In this document: positions 35,952-46,800 of the stretch, in pieces
How the letters are laid out: each line of letters starts with the position of its first letter
Position numbering within the stretch: position 1 is the stretch's first letter
Assembly (NCBI GenBank): GCA_008638375.1
Contig: CM018031.1
Location: forward strand, 18,017,915 to 18,081,914
Source of the DNA: Nyssa sinensis
Taxonomy: Eukaryota; Streptophyta; Magnoliopsida; Cornales; Nyssaceae
Direction: 5' to 3'
Length of the DNA: 64,000 nucleotides
Position numbers and translations under genes: made by a program
The notes under the pieces: generated by a model
What the model saw: the letters and a program-made list of their open reading frames with translations, nothing else
Told to the model about the DNA's origin: nothing
The model's database searches: none

Positions 35952-36173
35952 ACTAGAAACCCTACTTGAATCGGGAGTTTGAGAGAGGCAGAGGGGGCAG
36001 ACTTGGCAGAGGAGCAGAGCTGCGGCTTGAAAAAGCTAGAAAATAGAAACCCTAGCAGCGTGAAGAAACCCTCTACCTGAATCGGGAGTTTGAGAGAGGC
36101 AGAGGGGGCAGACCTGGCAGAGAAGCAGAGTCGCGGCTTGAAGAAGCTAGAAAATAGAAACCCTAGCTGCGTA
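35952..36173 (-). repeat. 111-bp tandem duplication resembling a gene leader
   Basis: Two units share 'gaatcgggagtttgagagagg', 'cagagggggcaga' and 'gctagaaaatagaaaccctag' with a period of 111 bp (gaatcggg at 35968 and 36079). On the minus strand this reads as a CT-rich leader with AGGGTTT telo-box words, lying upstream of the captured ARL8 fragment. It could be a captured 5' UTR or the element's own promoter region; undecided. Confidence 0.7.
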
Positions 36174-39100
36174 GGAAAAATAAAGTATTTATACTAAAAA
36201 CACACATGAGCCGAGTCACGAGCCTAGCCACGATCTGAGCTTAAACGAGTTTGTTCACGAGCTTGATGAGTCGAGCTTCCTTTTGGCTCGGCTAGACTCA
36301 TTTAATAAATGAGCCCTAATTTGAGCTCGAGCTCTGTTTGTTTATTAATTGAACCAAGTTTGAACGAGCCATAATCAAGCCGAACTCGAGCTGCTCATGA
36401 ACGGCTCTGTTCATTGCACCCCTAGTGAAATCACAAAGGTAGTTTTATGTGTATTATGTTTGATATTGTGATTGTACATCAAGTGTTTGTCAATTAAATG
36501 CTTCAATGTATGCTTGATGTAAATTTATGAATATTTGAGTGAAATTACTTAAATGTTTAACCTCCTTGATGAACATATGATGAATTATGAACATAAACAT
36601 GAATGATAATCCCTTGGAAATGTGAGAATAAAAACTTGAAAAGATATGAACATTGGGCTAGAATTGGGGCATGTCAATTTTGTGATTTTGAGTATGATGA
36701 GATTACGCTTACCTTGGAGTTTCAATTTGTGTTCAGGATAGTGTCTCCCTTTGGCTTGCGAGCCATAAACCCGCACAAGTGGTCGTATGTCTCCATCGGG
36801 TTAGTAGCCTATAAAGCACACAAGGCTTACCAGGGGTCAACTAGGAATATAGTATTGGGATTAAGACTTGAGAGATAGAAATAGAAACTTTGAATAATTG
36901 AAAGAACTCAAATGGAATAAAATCTTGAATTTTGGAATGATGTACATTACTTTCCTTGACAATGCTTCTTTGTAATGCTTATATATTCTAGCACATGAGA
37001 ACTTGGCTATTTGTTTGAATCCTTGTTATTGACAGAGCATGCTTGACGAACACTTGGTTGTCACTACATGTGCACAAGCATACACATGCCACCACATGTT
37101 CTTGCCTATGTTTAGATTTCTTCTACTGGATTTGTTGTACTGATCCCCTACTAGATGTAAGGAGCAGGCAAAAGAGACATCCACTAATTAAGGAGCATCC
37201 TTGAAGCTGTTTTTGGAGAACTCTACCTTTTGCTTATTTGGATAAAACTCTATTTGCGGAGACTTGTAATAACATGTATTTTGAACACTTTGAACATTTG
37301 TATATTTGTAATAAGTCATGTTGGGTAACACTTGAAGAACCATCAAAATCCCCTTGGGAAGGGCCTATATTTTGTATACTTAAATGCCATAATCTTTTGA
37401 AAAACTTGTAGGTTGTGTTTTATCTTGGAATAGACCATGTGAATTATATCTAGAATAGGTATGAACTCTAATAATGATGTTGATATAATTATGGTAAGGC
37501 ACTTGACCATTTTTTGACCTTATTTTGGATTTATGGAACATGAAACTTATATTTGAGGTTTCAATGTTATTTCTAAATGAATGGAAATGGTTGTGAGATG
37601 ATTAATGAGTGATTATATTATGTTATAGATGTTAGATGAATTGAGAATGAATGATTTTGACTCTTGAGAATCAAGTTGAACCTAAGAAAAAGAGGCGAAA
37701 CAAGACAAGTTTTCAAAATAGGCCAAAGCAGGGGTCCTACACCTGATCAACATACACGTGTGCCAAGCGGCACTGGGAGGTGAAAATCCCCCTCTCAGTG
37801 TGTCAATCGACACTTGGAGAGGGGCCTGACCACCCCTCATCATATTTTGTCAATTTAGCTTACATACCAACTTTTCGACACCCGATTTGCCTCCAATGGA
37901 CTATTAAACTTAAATAAGAGTAAATGAACATGTTTTACATTTAATTATATCACCTTAGAGTGAATCAAAAATGGGGTCACTCACCTCACACTTAGGCCTC
38001 CTCGATTTTAGGGGCATGACACCCCGTTTATGTTTTTTCACTATGTGAACTCCTTATAGAGATTAAACATTTATCATGAAGAACACCCCACTATTTTTCC
38101 CAGCAACATCCCATTTTTACCTCATGAGGGTAACATCTACCTTAAAAACCTCACCGCAATGAGAAGATATAAGCTGATACCAAAGGTTACTCTTTTCTAG
38201 AATTGATTGGTGCAATGAATGCTCGCTTATTAAAGATTGATCAAGTAGAGGTCTGAGTATTTAAAATGAGTAGAACTTTTTGATCAAAGTTTTTTTGCAA
38301 TAAATTAGATCGAAAGTCAAGTAGAAGGATTGAAAGTTAATGTGCATGAATCATTAACAATAAATGTTGTAGAGAAACTTTATTTATATACCTTTGAGAA
38401 ATATAATCGTTAGATTAAAAAAAAAAAAACTAGTCATTGCCCCTTTCAGATCTGTTCAAATTCCATAGTGACAAAATCAGTCATCTAGTTTCATCAGTCA
38501 GTCATATGGTTCACAAACCAGTTGACTAAAGCTCTAATTATTTTTTCCAGAGGGTCAAGGCTAATCTTGTCAAGAATAACTTGTCGATTGGTCTTGAGAA
38601 TCAGTCAACTGATTTGTCCAGTGTCAAAATGTTCACAAATTTGTATTGAAGAACCAATCAACTAGTGGGGTCTATTGGTTTTGACAGAAATTTTAGTTTT
38701 GTGAAGATAAAGACAATTAATCCATTGGACATTGTGAACTGGTTGACTACTTTGGACATTAGTAAAAATAAACATGAAAGCCAGTCGAACAATCCATTGG
38801 TTTTGATAGTTTAAGTAATTTTGTTATTTTGACTAGTGTTCTTTTTTTCAAATGACTTGATTTTTCAAAACATATGATGTATCGATGTAGTGATTTGAAA
38901 AATCATTTTTTGGTTGTTTTTAGTTGATCACTTAAATAATTAGGGCTCATGCATATGATCTATTAGACCTAATTCACTCAAAAACTTATAATAATCAAAG
39001 TTAAAGTCTTCACTTTGATCTTCAGGCTTGGGTGTATTCACTTTCTTGAATTTGGCTTTAAAGCTTGTGTTTGAGTAGATATCTTCATTTGATAGACATT

Positions 39101-40080
39101 GTTATTTCTAAATAAAACATTAGTTCTCATAGTCAATACTTTGTGATTATCAAAATCACTAAAGATGCTCTTAGTTAAAAATCATTAGGGATAACACATA
39201 CTTATGGCATGATTCATGGCACCCTTTAAGAGTTCTCAACATTGCTCTTGGTGACTCCTATTATTTTTTTATTGTGGCATCACTGATAATGAAAAGGTTT
39301 CCCATATCATTAGGAGTTCTTCATGGAGAGAGTTTCCTTACTCCTAAAATCTTAACCAACATGTCAAGAACTCTACCCCTGCCAATTTCCTTCCAAATCT
39401 CTTAAGGCCAGATAATCTCCTTTGGACTCTAACAAAAAATAGGGAATTCTCAATCAATTCAACTTGGGCTGGCCACTAGAGAATCTCTTCCTACAAGTGT
39501 TTTGGCACAAGTTGGTTTGGAGTAAACGCTTGGTTTCAGTTTATAGATGTTTTTAGAGGGGCTCTCATTACTAATAACAAGCTGATGTAATGGAGAAGGA
39601 ATCTAGATGACTTATGCCATCTATGTAGTTCCTATTCAGAGTCCATTAACCACATATAGAGAGAAATCCTCCATATGTGTCTAAACATCATGACAGGAAA
39701 AAACCTTCTAAAATGAAATTTTAAGAGTAACTCTTGCTCTACTATCTACACAATCTGGCTGGAGAGAAACAAAAAAATCATGAGAAACTGAAGCCACAAG
39801 TCTAGAGCAAACAATTAAGGAGATCATCGACACTTATGAGAGCTATCACAACCCCCTAGAAGGAAAACTCAAAATTCTTAGATCAATTGGGAGATTAGTT
39901 TGAATTTTTCTCCTAACAATCACACATTTCTATATTTGTAGATAGTACAATAAAGCCTTGTTGGTTAACTTTGTTTTTGGTTTTTCTTGTTTTAGGGAAT
40001 GCCTTTGTGCCTTTGTACATAAGAGCTTTTGTTAATACAAATCCACCACTTACCCAATAAAACAAACACCACTAAAATTC

Positions 40081-40855
40081 AAATGTCTTATTTGGATATG
40101 ATGCTAAGAGACAATTTCCAAATAAGGGATCTTTAGAATTTCTTCCAACTCCCTCACCATGAAAAGTGTTGAAAGGTTGAAGAAAAAATTATTTTTACTG
40201 TGTTTAACATTGCAGTAATTTGTTTTTGGGTAAGCAAGCATTTTATTAGTGGTAAGATAGATCAAAGTTTAAACTAAATTGCTTCTAATTCTAAGACTTA
40301 AATTCCATAGTACGTACCAAACACAATATCAACTTTTTCTACCCCAAGTTATGCTCCTTCTGAGCCAAACCAACTCTTACTTCAACTGAGCCCAAATTCT
40401 TACTATTAATTCATTTTTGTAAAACTCCAAACCTATTTCCCAATTGGATTAAAAAGTCAGATGTGACCACCACTCAGGTTTGAGTTTTCTAATGAGATTC
40501 ATGTGAATGTCACACATTGTTCAAATTTAAATAGTGATAACACTGGTGCAACCGTAACACCAAAGATTTTTCTAGTTGGATAATGAGGAGAATAACTTTT
40601 TTTGCGCAAGAAAACTACAACAAAAATAACATCTTATAATTAGGAATTTAAAATAATAAAAACCTTCATGAACTAGAAATTAACCATCAGAATATAATAT
40701 CTATGCTCCTAGACATAGGCATCTTATTATTTAAAAAAAAAGGAAAAAGGAAAAAGAAAAAATCCACCAGAGTACAAACATAATAAAATGAACACCAACA
40801 TTAACTATGAGTTTGATGAGCTTTATTAATTAATTATTCAAAATGAAATGTCTTC
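40081..40855. other. 3' flank of the GATA gene, no other gene
   Basis: AT-rich DNA between the LINE tail and the GATA stop codon. Its part nearest 40855 is presumably the GATA 3' UTR on the minus strand; 'ttaattaattattca' lies just downstream of the stop. Confidence 0.4.
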
Positions 40856-43800
40856 TTAGGTCTCATCGCCTAGTTCTTCAGGAGGCAGGTTGAGGTTCAG
40901 TTGATGAGGTTCCAATGTTTTCTCGTCTCGTTTCGTAGCACGAGAATAGCGTAGCCCACAAGCATTACACAAAGTCTGAAATCAAAGCAAATCATAACTG
41001 AAAAAAAAAGTTAAATCTTATCGAGCCAAAATCTATACTTAAGAGTTCGAATTTATACTATCATTTTTCTTTAGTAATTCAATGAAGTATAAATCAAGTG
41101 AAGATAGTGTATGAATTATATACATACATATATATATATATATATATAGAGGTTATATTTGATATAACAATAGTGAGAACAATAAAAACAAAAGCTACAT
41201 GTTACTTCTTGTATTACTGGTATAAAACATAATGGTTAGAGTAAAAAAAACATCTCTAATATATAGTAAAAACAGAGACACTTTGTTCTGTATTGGAACC
41301 ATTGCATTATCTACCTACTTAAATATAGTTTCAAATCAACCAAATAGGTTAGTTAAGTTGGCCACTCATGCTTGGGGGAGTCATGATTTCGAGTCTCACT
41401 CACTTGTTAAAGGGATTTGAATATTATTTACACCTAGTCATAGACTGAGTTAGGGTTACTTTCTAGTGCCCATATTTGGGAGGCTCTTGACACTTGATTA
41501 TATTGATTAGTTCTTGGTTGTTGTTGTGAAATTAATGATCTATGCAACAAGAGTTAGAGAGAAATAGAGAAATCAACAGAGAGAATTTACATGGTTCAAC
41601 AATGTGCCTACGTTTACGGGTGCGACTATCTTTTTCACTATATAGAAAATAGGGTTACAATGTATTTATACTGCATCGCAGTTAAATCCTAACCCTAATC
41701 GGATACAACATATTTTCATTATGCTCTGCACATAATACCTATATACCTAGTTTACTTGTTGCAATAATATAAGCCATATCTCTAACAATCTCTACCTTAA
41801 CGAAATATTCAACCTCTTAGAAATTGTCAACAAGTTCTTGTGCCTCCACCTTGAATCAATAGGTTGGGAATGTCTTCTTTCAGCATGTAGAAACATTGAC
41901 CAAGTCCTAAGCAATACTTGAACTTGGCTGTTGGGATAGGCTTTGTCAACATATCAGCTGCATTCTATGAAGTGTAAATTTTCTCAAGTATCACTTCACT
42001 TGTAGCAATAAGCTCTCTTATTTTGTGAAACCTCACATCTATATGTTTTGTTCTAGTATGGTAAACGTGATTCTTTGCGAAGTATTTGGCACCCTGACTG
42101 TCACAATGCAACTGAACTACACATTTCTTTAAACCAAGCTCCTTGACTAGCCCTTTTAACCACAATACTTCTTTAGCAGCTTCAACCACTGCCATGTACT
42201 TAGATTTTACAGTAGACATCGTTATTAGGGATTGTAGCATGGATATCCAACAAATAGGTCCAATTCCCAGCATATAAACATGACTTGTAATAATTCTTTT
42301 CTCATCCCAATCACTTGCATAATCTGTATCTACAAAACTCACAACTGAAATACATATTTTTTACCTTGAAAACATAATTCCATAGTTAGTTGTACCTCTT
42401 AAGTATATAAATACCCATTTAACTGCCTTCCAACGTCCTCTTCTTGGATTTTTCATGTATTTGCTGACTATGCTAACTGCATATACTAAATCAAGCCTGG
42501 TACAGACCATTGCATACATCAAACATCCTACTGTGCTAGCATATGGAACCTTTGTCATGTATTCAATTTCTTCCTTTGACTTAGGGCATTAGTTCGAAGA
42601 TAGTTTGAAGTGATTCACTTTTGGTGTACTTACTAGTTTGGTATTTTTTATACTAAACTATTCTAGCAACTTCTTGACATACTTTTTCTAAGACACCCAT
42701 AGTTTCCCTGCCTCCATGTCCTTGGGAATCTCGATACCAATAATTTTTTTAGCAGCACCAAGTCTTTCATATCAAACTCCTTGTGTAATAAGGATTTCAA
42801 CCTGTCAACCTCACAAATACTCTTAGCAACAATAAGTATATCATCCACATAAAGCAATAGAAAAATATGAGAACCATCTTCAAGAGCCTTAACATAAACA
42901 CAATAGTCACACTCACATTGCGTGTAGCCAATCTGAATCATATATGAGTCAAACCTTTTGTACCATTGTTGTGGTAACTGCTTTAGCCCATAAAGTGACT
43001 TATTCAATCTGCAAACAATATGATCTGCCTCAGGTTGCTTGAACCCTTCTGGCTGTTCCATATAAATCAGTTCCTCCAAATCACCATGAAGAAAAGTTAT
43101 TTTTACATCCAACTGCTCCAATTCTAGATCAAGATAAGCTACCAAAGCCAACACTACTCTAATAGAGGTATGCCTGACAACTAGAAAAAAGACTTCATCA
43201 TAGTCAATCCCTTTCTTCTGTGAGTATCCCTTTGCCACCAAGCGAGCCTTTGAACCATACTTGTTCATTTTCAGATGTAGCTTTTTTATTTTTGAACAAC
43301 CTATTGGTTTCTTTCCCGTGGTATGTTCAACCAACTCCCAAGTCTGGTTCTTGTGCAATGATTCCATTTCCTCCATCATAGCCTCTATCTATCTACTCTT
43401 TTGAGAACTACTAATAGCTTCCTGAAATGTAGAAGGATCCTTGCTACAAGTAAACAAAGCATAAGAGACAAGATCTTCAAAACCATATCTGATCGGTGGC
43501 TTAATCTTGCGTTTGGTCTGTCTAAACTTGCAATCTAATGTTCTTGGTTACTAAAACTAATTCCCTTTCTGATAAGATATTTGATTTTTCTTGCTCTACT
43601 TGTTCCACTGATTTCTTGCTGTCATTCTTTTCAGATTCCTTATTTTCTTCTTCCCTGAATGCCTTCAACATAGACTTTTCATCAAACACTACATCTCTAT
43701 TGATTACCACATTCTGAGTCTCTAGATCCCAACGCTTATACCGCTTTACCCTTTTCTCATACCCGAGAAAAATGCATCTTTTTATTTTAGATCAAGCTTT

Positions 43801-46800
43801 GATTTTTGTTCGCTGGATATATAAACATAAGCAAGACATTCGAATGCCCTCATCATAGAGTAATCTACCTCTTTCCCTTGTCCATACTTTCTACACAATT
43901 TTGCCACCAAGTGCAACTCTAAGTGATTTGTTAATGATGTAACAAGCCATATTTACTACCTCAGTCCAGAAGAATTTAGGAAGCCAAGCGTTTAATCTCA
44001 TGCACCTTGCTCTTTCAGCAATTATTCTATCCAACCTCTCAGCCACACCATTCTGTTGAGGTGTCTTCCGTAGTATGAAATGTTTGTTGATATTTTGTTC
44101 TTCACAGAACCTCAAGAACCCAATATCCTTGTATCTGTACCATTATCTGTTCAAAGGCATTTAATCTTTCTCCCAGTTTGGCTTTCCACTTCAGCCTTCC
44201 GTATTCTGAACTTTTAAAAGAGTCTCAGACTTGCACTCATGAAGTAAACCCAAGCCTTTCTTGAGAAGTCATCAATGAAGCTCACAAAATACAGAGATCC
44301 CTTCTTGAAGCTACTCTCATCTGCCCCCAAACATATGAATGAACATAATCTAAAATACCTTTTGTCTTATGAGTGGTAGTTTTGAACTTCACCTTGCACT
44401 AGTTTTCGAGAACACAATAATTGCAGAAGTTTAGTTTACAAGAATTGACCCATTTCAGCAGATTTTTCCTATGTAGTCCCATCATAACACTCTCACTGAC
44501 ATGCCCTAACCGCATATGCCATAAAAGTGTATCATCGTTCTCACCTTCAGATGATGTGGTTGTTGTTACTTTACCTACAATTGTGCTACCTAAAAACTTG
44601 TAAATATTATCAGCAACTTTATGATTTTTCATGAATACCATAACACCCTTAGTTACTTTCATTACTCCAGCCTCAGACTTATAGTTGTAACCATTTAAGT
44701 CTAGGGTACCCGATGAAATTAGGTTTTTCCTTTAAATTTGGTACATGTCTAACATCTCATAATGTTCTTACCACACCATCGAACATTTTAATGTTGATTG
44801 TTCCTATTCTAGTAACTTCACAAGATGCATCATTACCAATAAGAACAAAACCATATTTTATTGACTTATAGTTGTCAAATTAGTTCCTATTAGGAGACAT
44901 ATGATAGGAGCATACAGAGTCCAGAATTCATGAATCTGTGAAACAGTCAGAGCTTGATGAGATTGAGAGCATATAACCTTCACCATCATTTAAATCTACT
45001 TCTGTTTTATTAGCAGAATTTAAGGGTCCTTCTTTCTTTTCCTTTTGCTTTCCCTTTTTCTTTTCATACTCTTTTCCCTTCTTCCTCTATGGACAGTCTC
45101 ACTTCATATGCCTAATTTCTTGGCATTTATAGCACTAGAAGTTTTTTTTTTTTTTACTTTGATCGATTGTTTCTATTATCGGACATGTCCCTTTCTATCT
45201 TCCTTCCACGATCTTGATTATCCTTCGCTACAAGACCTTGATCAAAAAACTCAGTTGCATTATGTTTTCTCTGATTTTATGCCAACATAGCTACTGTAAC
45301 TTCCTCTATTTTCAAAGTTTTCTTCCCCCAAAGGAGAGTTGTAACCGGATGCTCATAAGAAGCCGGAAATGAGGTTAGAAGCATCAGTGCCTTGTCTTCA
45401 TCCTCGAATTTCACATCAATTCTGAGCAAATCATTAATAATCAGGTTGAATTTGATGTGTTGAGTCAAATCTGTGTTGTCAATCATCTTAAGCCCGTACA
45501 TTTTCTATTTAAAATAAAGCTTATTCATAAGCGACTTGAACACGTATCATCTTTCTAATTTTGTTTAAATTCCTACAATAAACTCTTTATCCATGACATG
45601 ATACATAATCTCGTTTGCTAGACATAGCCGAATGGTACTTATTACTCTTATCTCGATTTCTTCCCATTCATCATTTATCATCTTCTCAGGCTTCTTCCTT
45701 TTCTCATACAACGCCTTCACTAAACCTTGTTATACTAATAGATCATTGAACCTTTGCTGCGACAATCCAAAATTCCAAGTTCCATTAAACTTTACCACAT
45801 CGGCCTTGACAATAAAAGTGTTTACCGCCATTGATTTGACCAACCTGGATTTGATACTAGTTGTTGTGAAATTAATGATCTATGCAACAAGAGTTAGAAA
45901 GAAAGAGAAAAGTCGACACAAAATTTACGTGGTTCGGTAATATGTCTACATCCATGGGTGTGGCTATCTTTTTCACTATATAAAAAATAGGGTTATAATA
46001 TATTTATACTGCATCGTAATTAAATCTCAACCCTAATCGGATACATTGCAATTCCCCAACTTATTATTTGTCCCTGGCAACACAAGTAGAGTTAAGTTAC
46101 ATGAGTATTATGTGCTTCGCTACGCTCCATACACAATACCTATATACCTAGTTTAGTTGTTACAATAATATAAGTTATATCTCTAAAAGTTGTAATATGT
46201 TAGAACCTGACACTTGATTATATTAGTTAGTTTTTGGTTGTAATATGTTAGAACGTTCAGTTGATTGATTATAATTCATATATTGTAACACTCTACCACT
46301 TCTTTAAAAATTCCAAATCATCCCTTTTTTGTTTTTTATTTTATGTTTTTCTGGATTATATATTTTTGTTACGTAACCCTTGTATTAGATGCAACAAATT
46401 ATAAATTTTCTACAAATAAAACAATTGAATCTCCTGTGAATTTGTAAAAATTGAACCAAGGATTTAGATTGCTTAATTGCTTAATCAATGATTTGAAGCG
46501 AAGAACCTTAGGAATTAGTGAAAGAAAGAAAATTCAACTGAAATAAGATGCATAGTTTTCTCCATATATGTGTTTGTGTGTGTTGTATTATAATAGGTAT
46601 ATCGAAGGAAATAACAACAAAAAAATAATAATTGAATTGCATTAAAGTGAAAGGAAATTACTTGGGGGCCATCAGGTCCTTTTCTCCACAATGGTGTCTT
46701 CTTTTTTCCACATGTGCTGCAGCAATGCTTAGAATCACTAGCTTTCTTCATCTTTTTCTTTTTAGGTCTTCCGCGAGTTGGGATTACAGGCTTTTGGTGA

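Larger units (their letters stand above)
33135..36424 (-). mobile_element. gene-capturing (Pack-type) hAT transposon
   Basis: A 3,290-bp element flanked by an exact 8-bp duplication gtgaaatc (33127-33134 and 36425-36432). Its ends are inverted repeats: 'taagggtgcaaacgagcc' on the left and, read inward from the right, 'taggggtgcaatgaacagagcc'. An 8-bp duplication with T/CA-G-G-G termini is diagnostic for the hAT superfamily. Each end has 150-230 bp dense in GAGCC, GCTCG and CTCGA words, likely transposase-binding subterminal repeats. There is no transposase. The interior instead carries exon fragments of three host genes in one orientation (minus): ARL8 at 35052-35541, an AP2-family gene at 33818-34045 and a TBL gene at about 33590-33780. 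A leader-like duplicated block (35952-36173) precedes them. Introns are kept, so genomic DNA was copied, not cDNA. Confidence 0.88.
32425..38021 (+). mobile_element. gypsy-like solo LTR interrupted by an hAT element
   Basis: The segment starts 'tgtaaagaccataattttttt' and ends 'ggggcatgaca', the TG...CA pattern and wording common in Ty3/gypsy LTRs of plants. The 37700-38020 part ('ccaagcggcactgg', 'cacacttaggcctcctcg') is also LTR-like. Without the hAT insert it would be about 2.3 kb. Flanks cccta and ccccg agree at only three of five positions, so a target duplication is not proved. No internal gag-pol, hence a solo LTR if the reading is right. Confidence 0.4.
32266..39185 (-). mobile_element. 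SIRE-like LTR remnant (minus) holding further insertions
   Basis: LINE sequence stops near 32265 and resumes near 39190. The outer parts of the insert look like a long LTR in minus orientation: near the right border the minus strand reads 'gtgattttgataatcacaaag' (about 39125-39150), a hallmark phrase of SIRE-type LTR starts, and near the left border is 'gtggggggtgatttggg'. Exact borders and target duplication are not resolved. Inside it sits a gypsy-like LTR, and within that an hAT element. Confidence 0.45.
26156..40080 (+). mobile_element. nearly complete LINE split by two nested insertions
   Basis: Three blocks in correct order and orientation make one L1-type plant element of about 5.4 kb. 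Block 1 (26156 to about 27528): ORF1 from MATPFVVHD, with a DUF4283-like region 26730-27330 (VLVKPP/KTPIWIRLPNL, then RLSYARI.VEID). Block 2 (29141-32265): ORF2 endonuclease (WNIGGLND near 29448, later SLGLLDHCL), RT with IKVDLMKAFD (about 31190) and FVDDLFLIAS (about 31490), and the FLW.G / KAKLSWKPLCNLKSKCGLGIKN post-RT region (31880-32060). Block 3 (about 39190-40080): LWHDSWHPL, a zf-RVT finger (LCHLCSS..SINHI), IYTIWLERNKKIM and the 3' tail 'tttgtacataagagc...gttaatacaa'. Stops and shifts in every block show it is inactive. Confidence 0.8.
41522..46188 (-). mobile_element. complete but inactive Ty1-copia retrotransposon (TNT1/Tork-like) in GATA intron 3
   Basis: Both ends are fixed by the 5-bp target duplication gttgt (41517-41521 and 46189-46193). 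Plus-strand LTR copies start 'tgttgtgaaattaatgatc' at 41522 and 45862. The element is 4,667 bp and reads on the minus strand. Next to the 5' LTR is a degenerate initiator-Met tRNA primer site ('ctagtatcaaatccagg' on the minus strand). The order is gag (about 45501-45080, zinc knuckle with an internal stop), GAG-pre-integrase, integrase, RT, RNase H, which defines Ty1-copia. Multiple stops and shifts make it dead. It lies in the same orientation as the GATA gene. Confidence 0.93.

Noticed and set aside
32420..38026. Proven gypsy LTR target duplication
   Set aside because: The 5-bp flanks cccta and ccccg differ at two positions; the LTR call rests on TG/CA ends and wording only.
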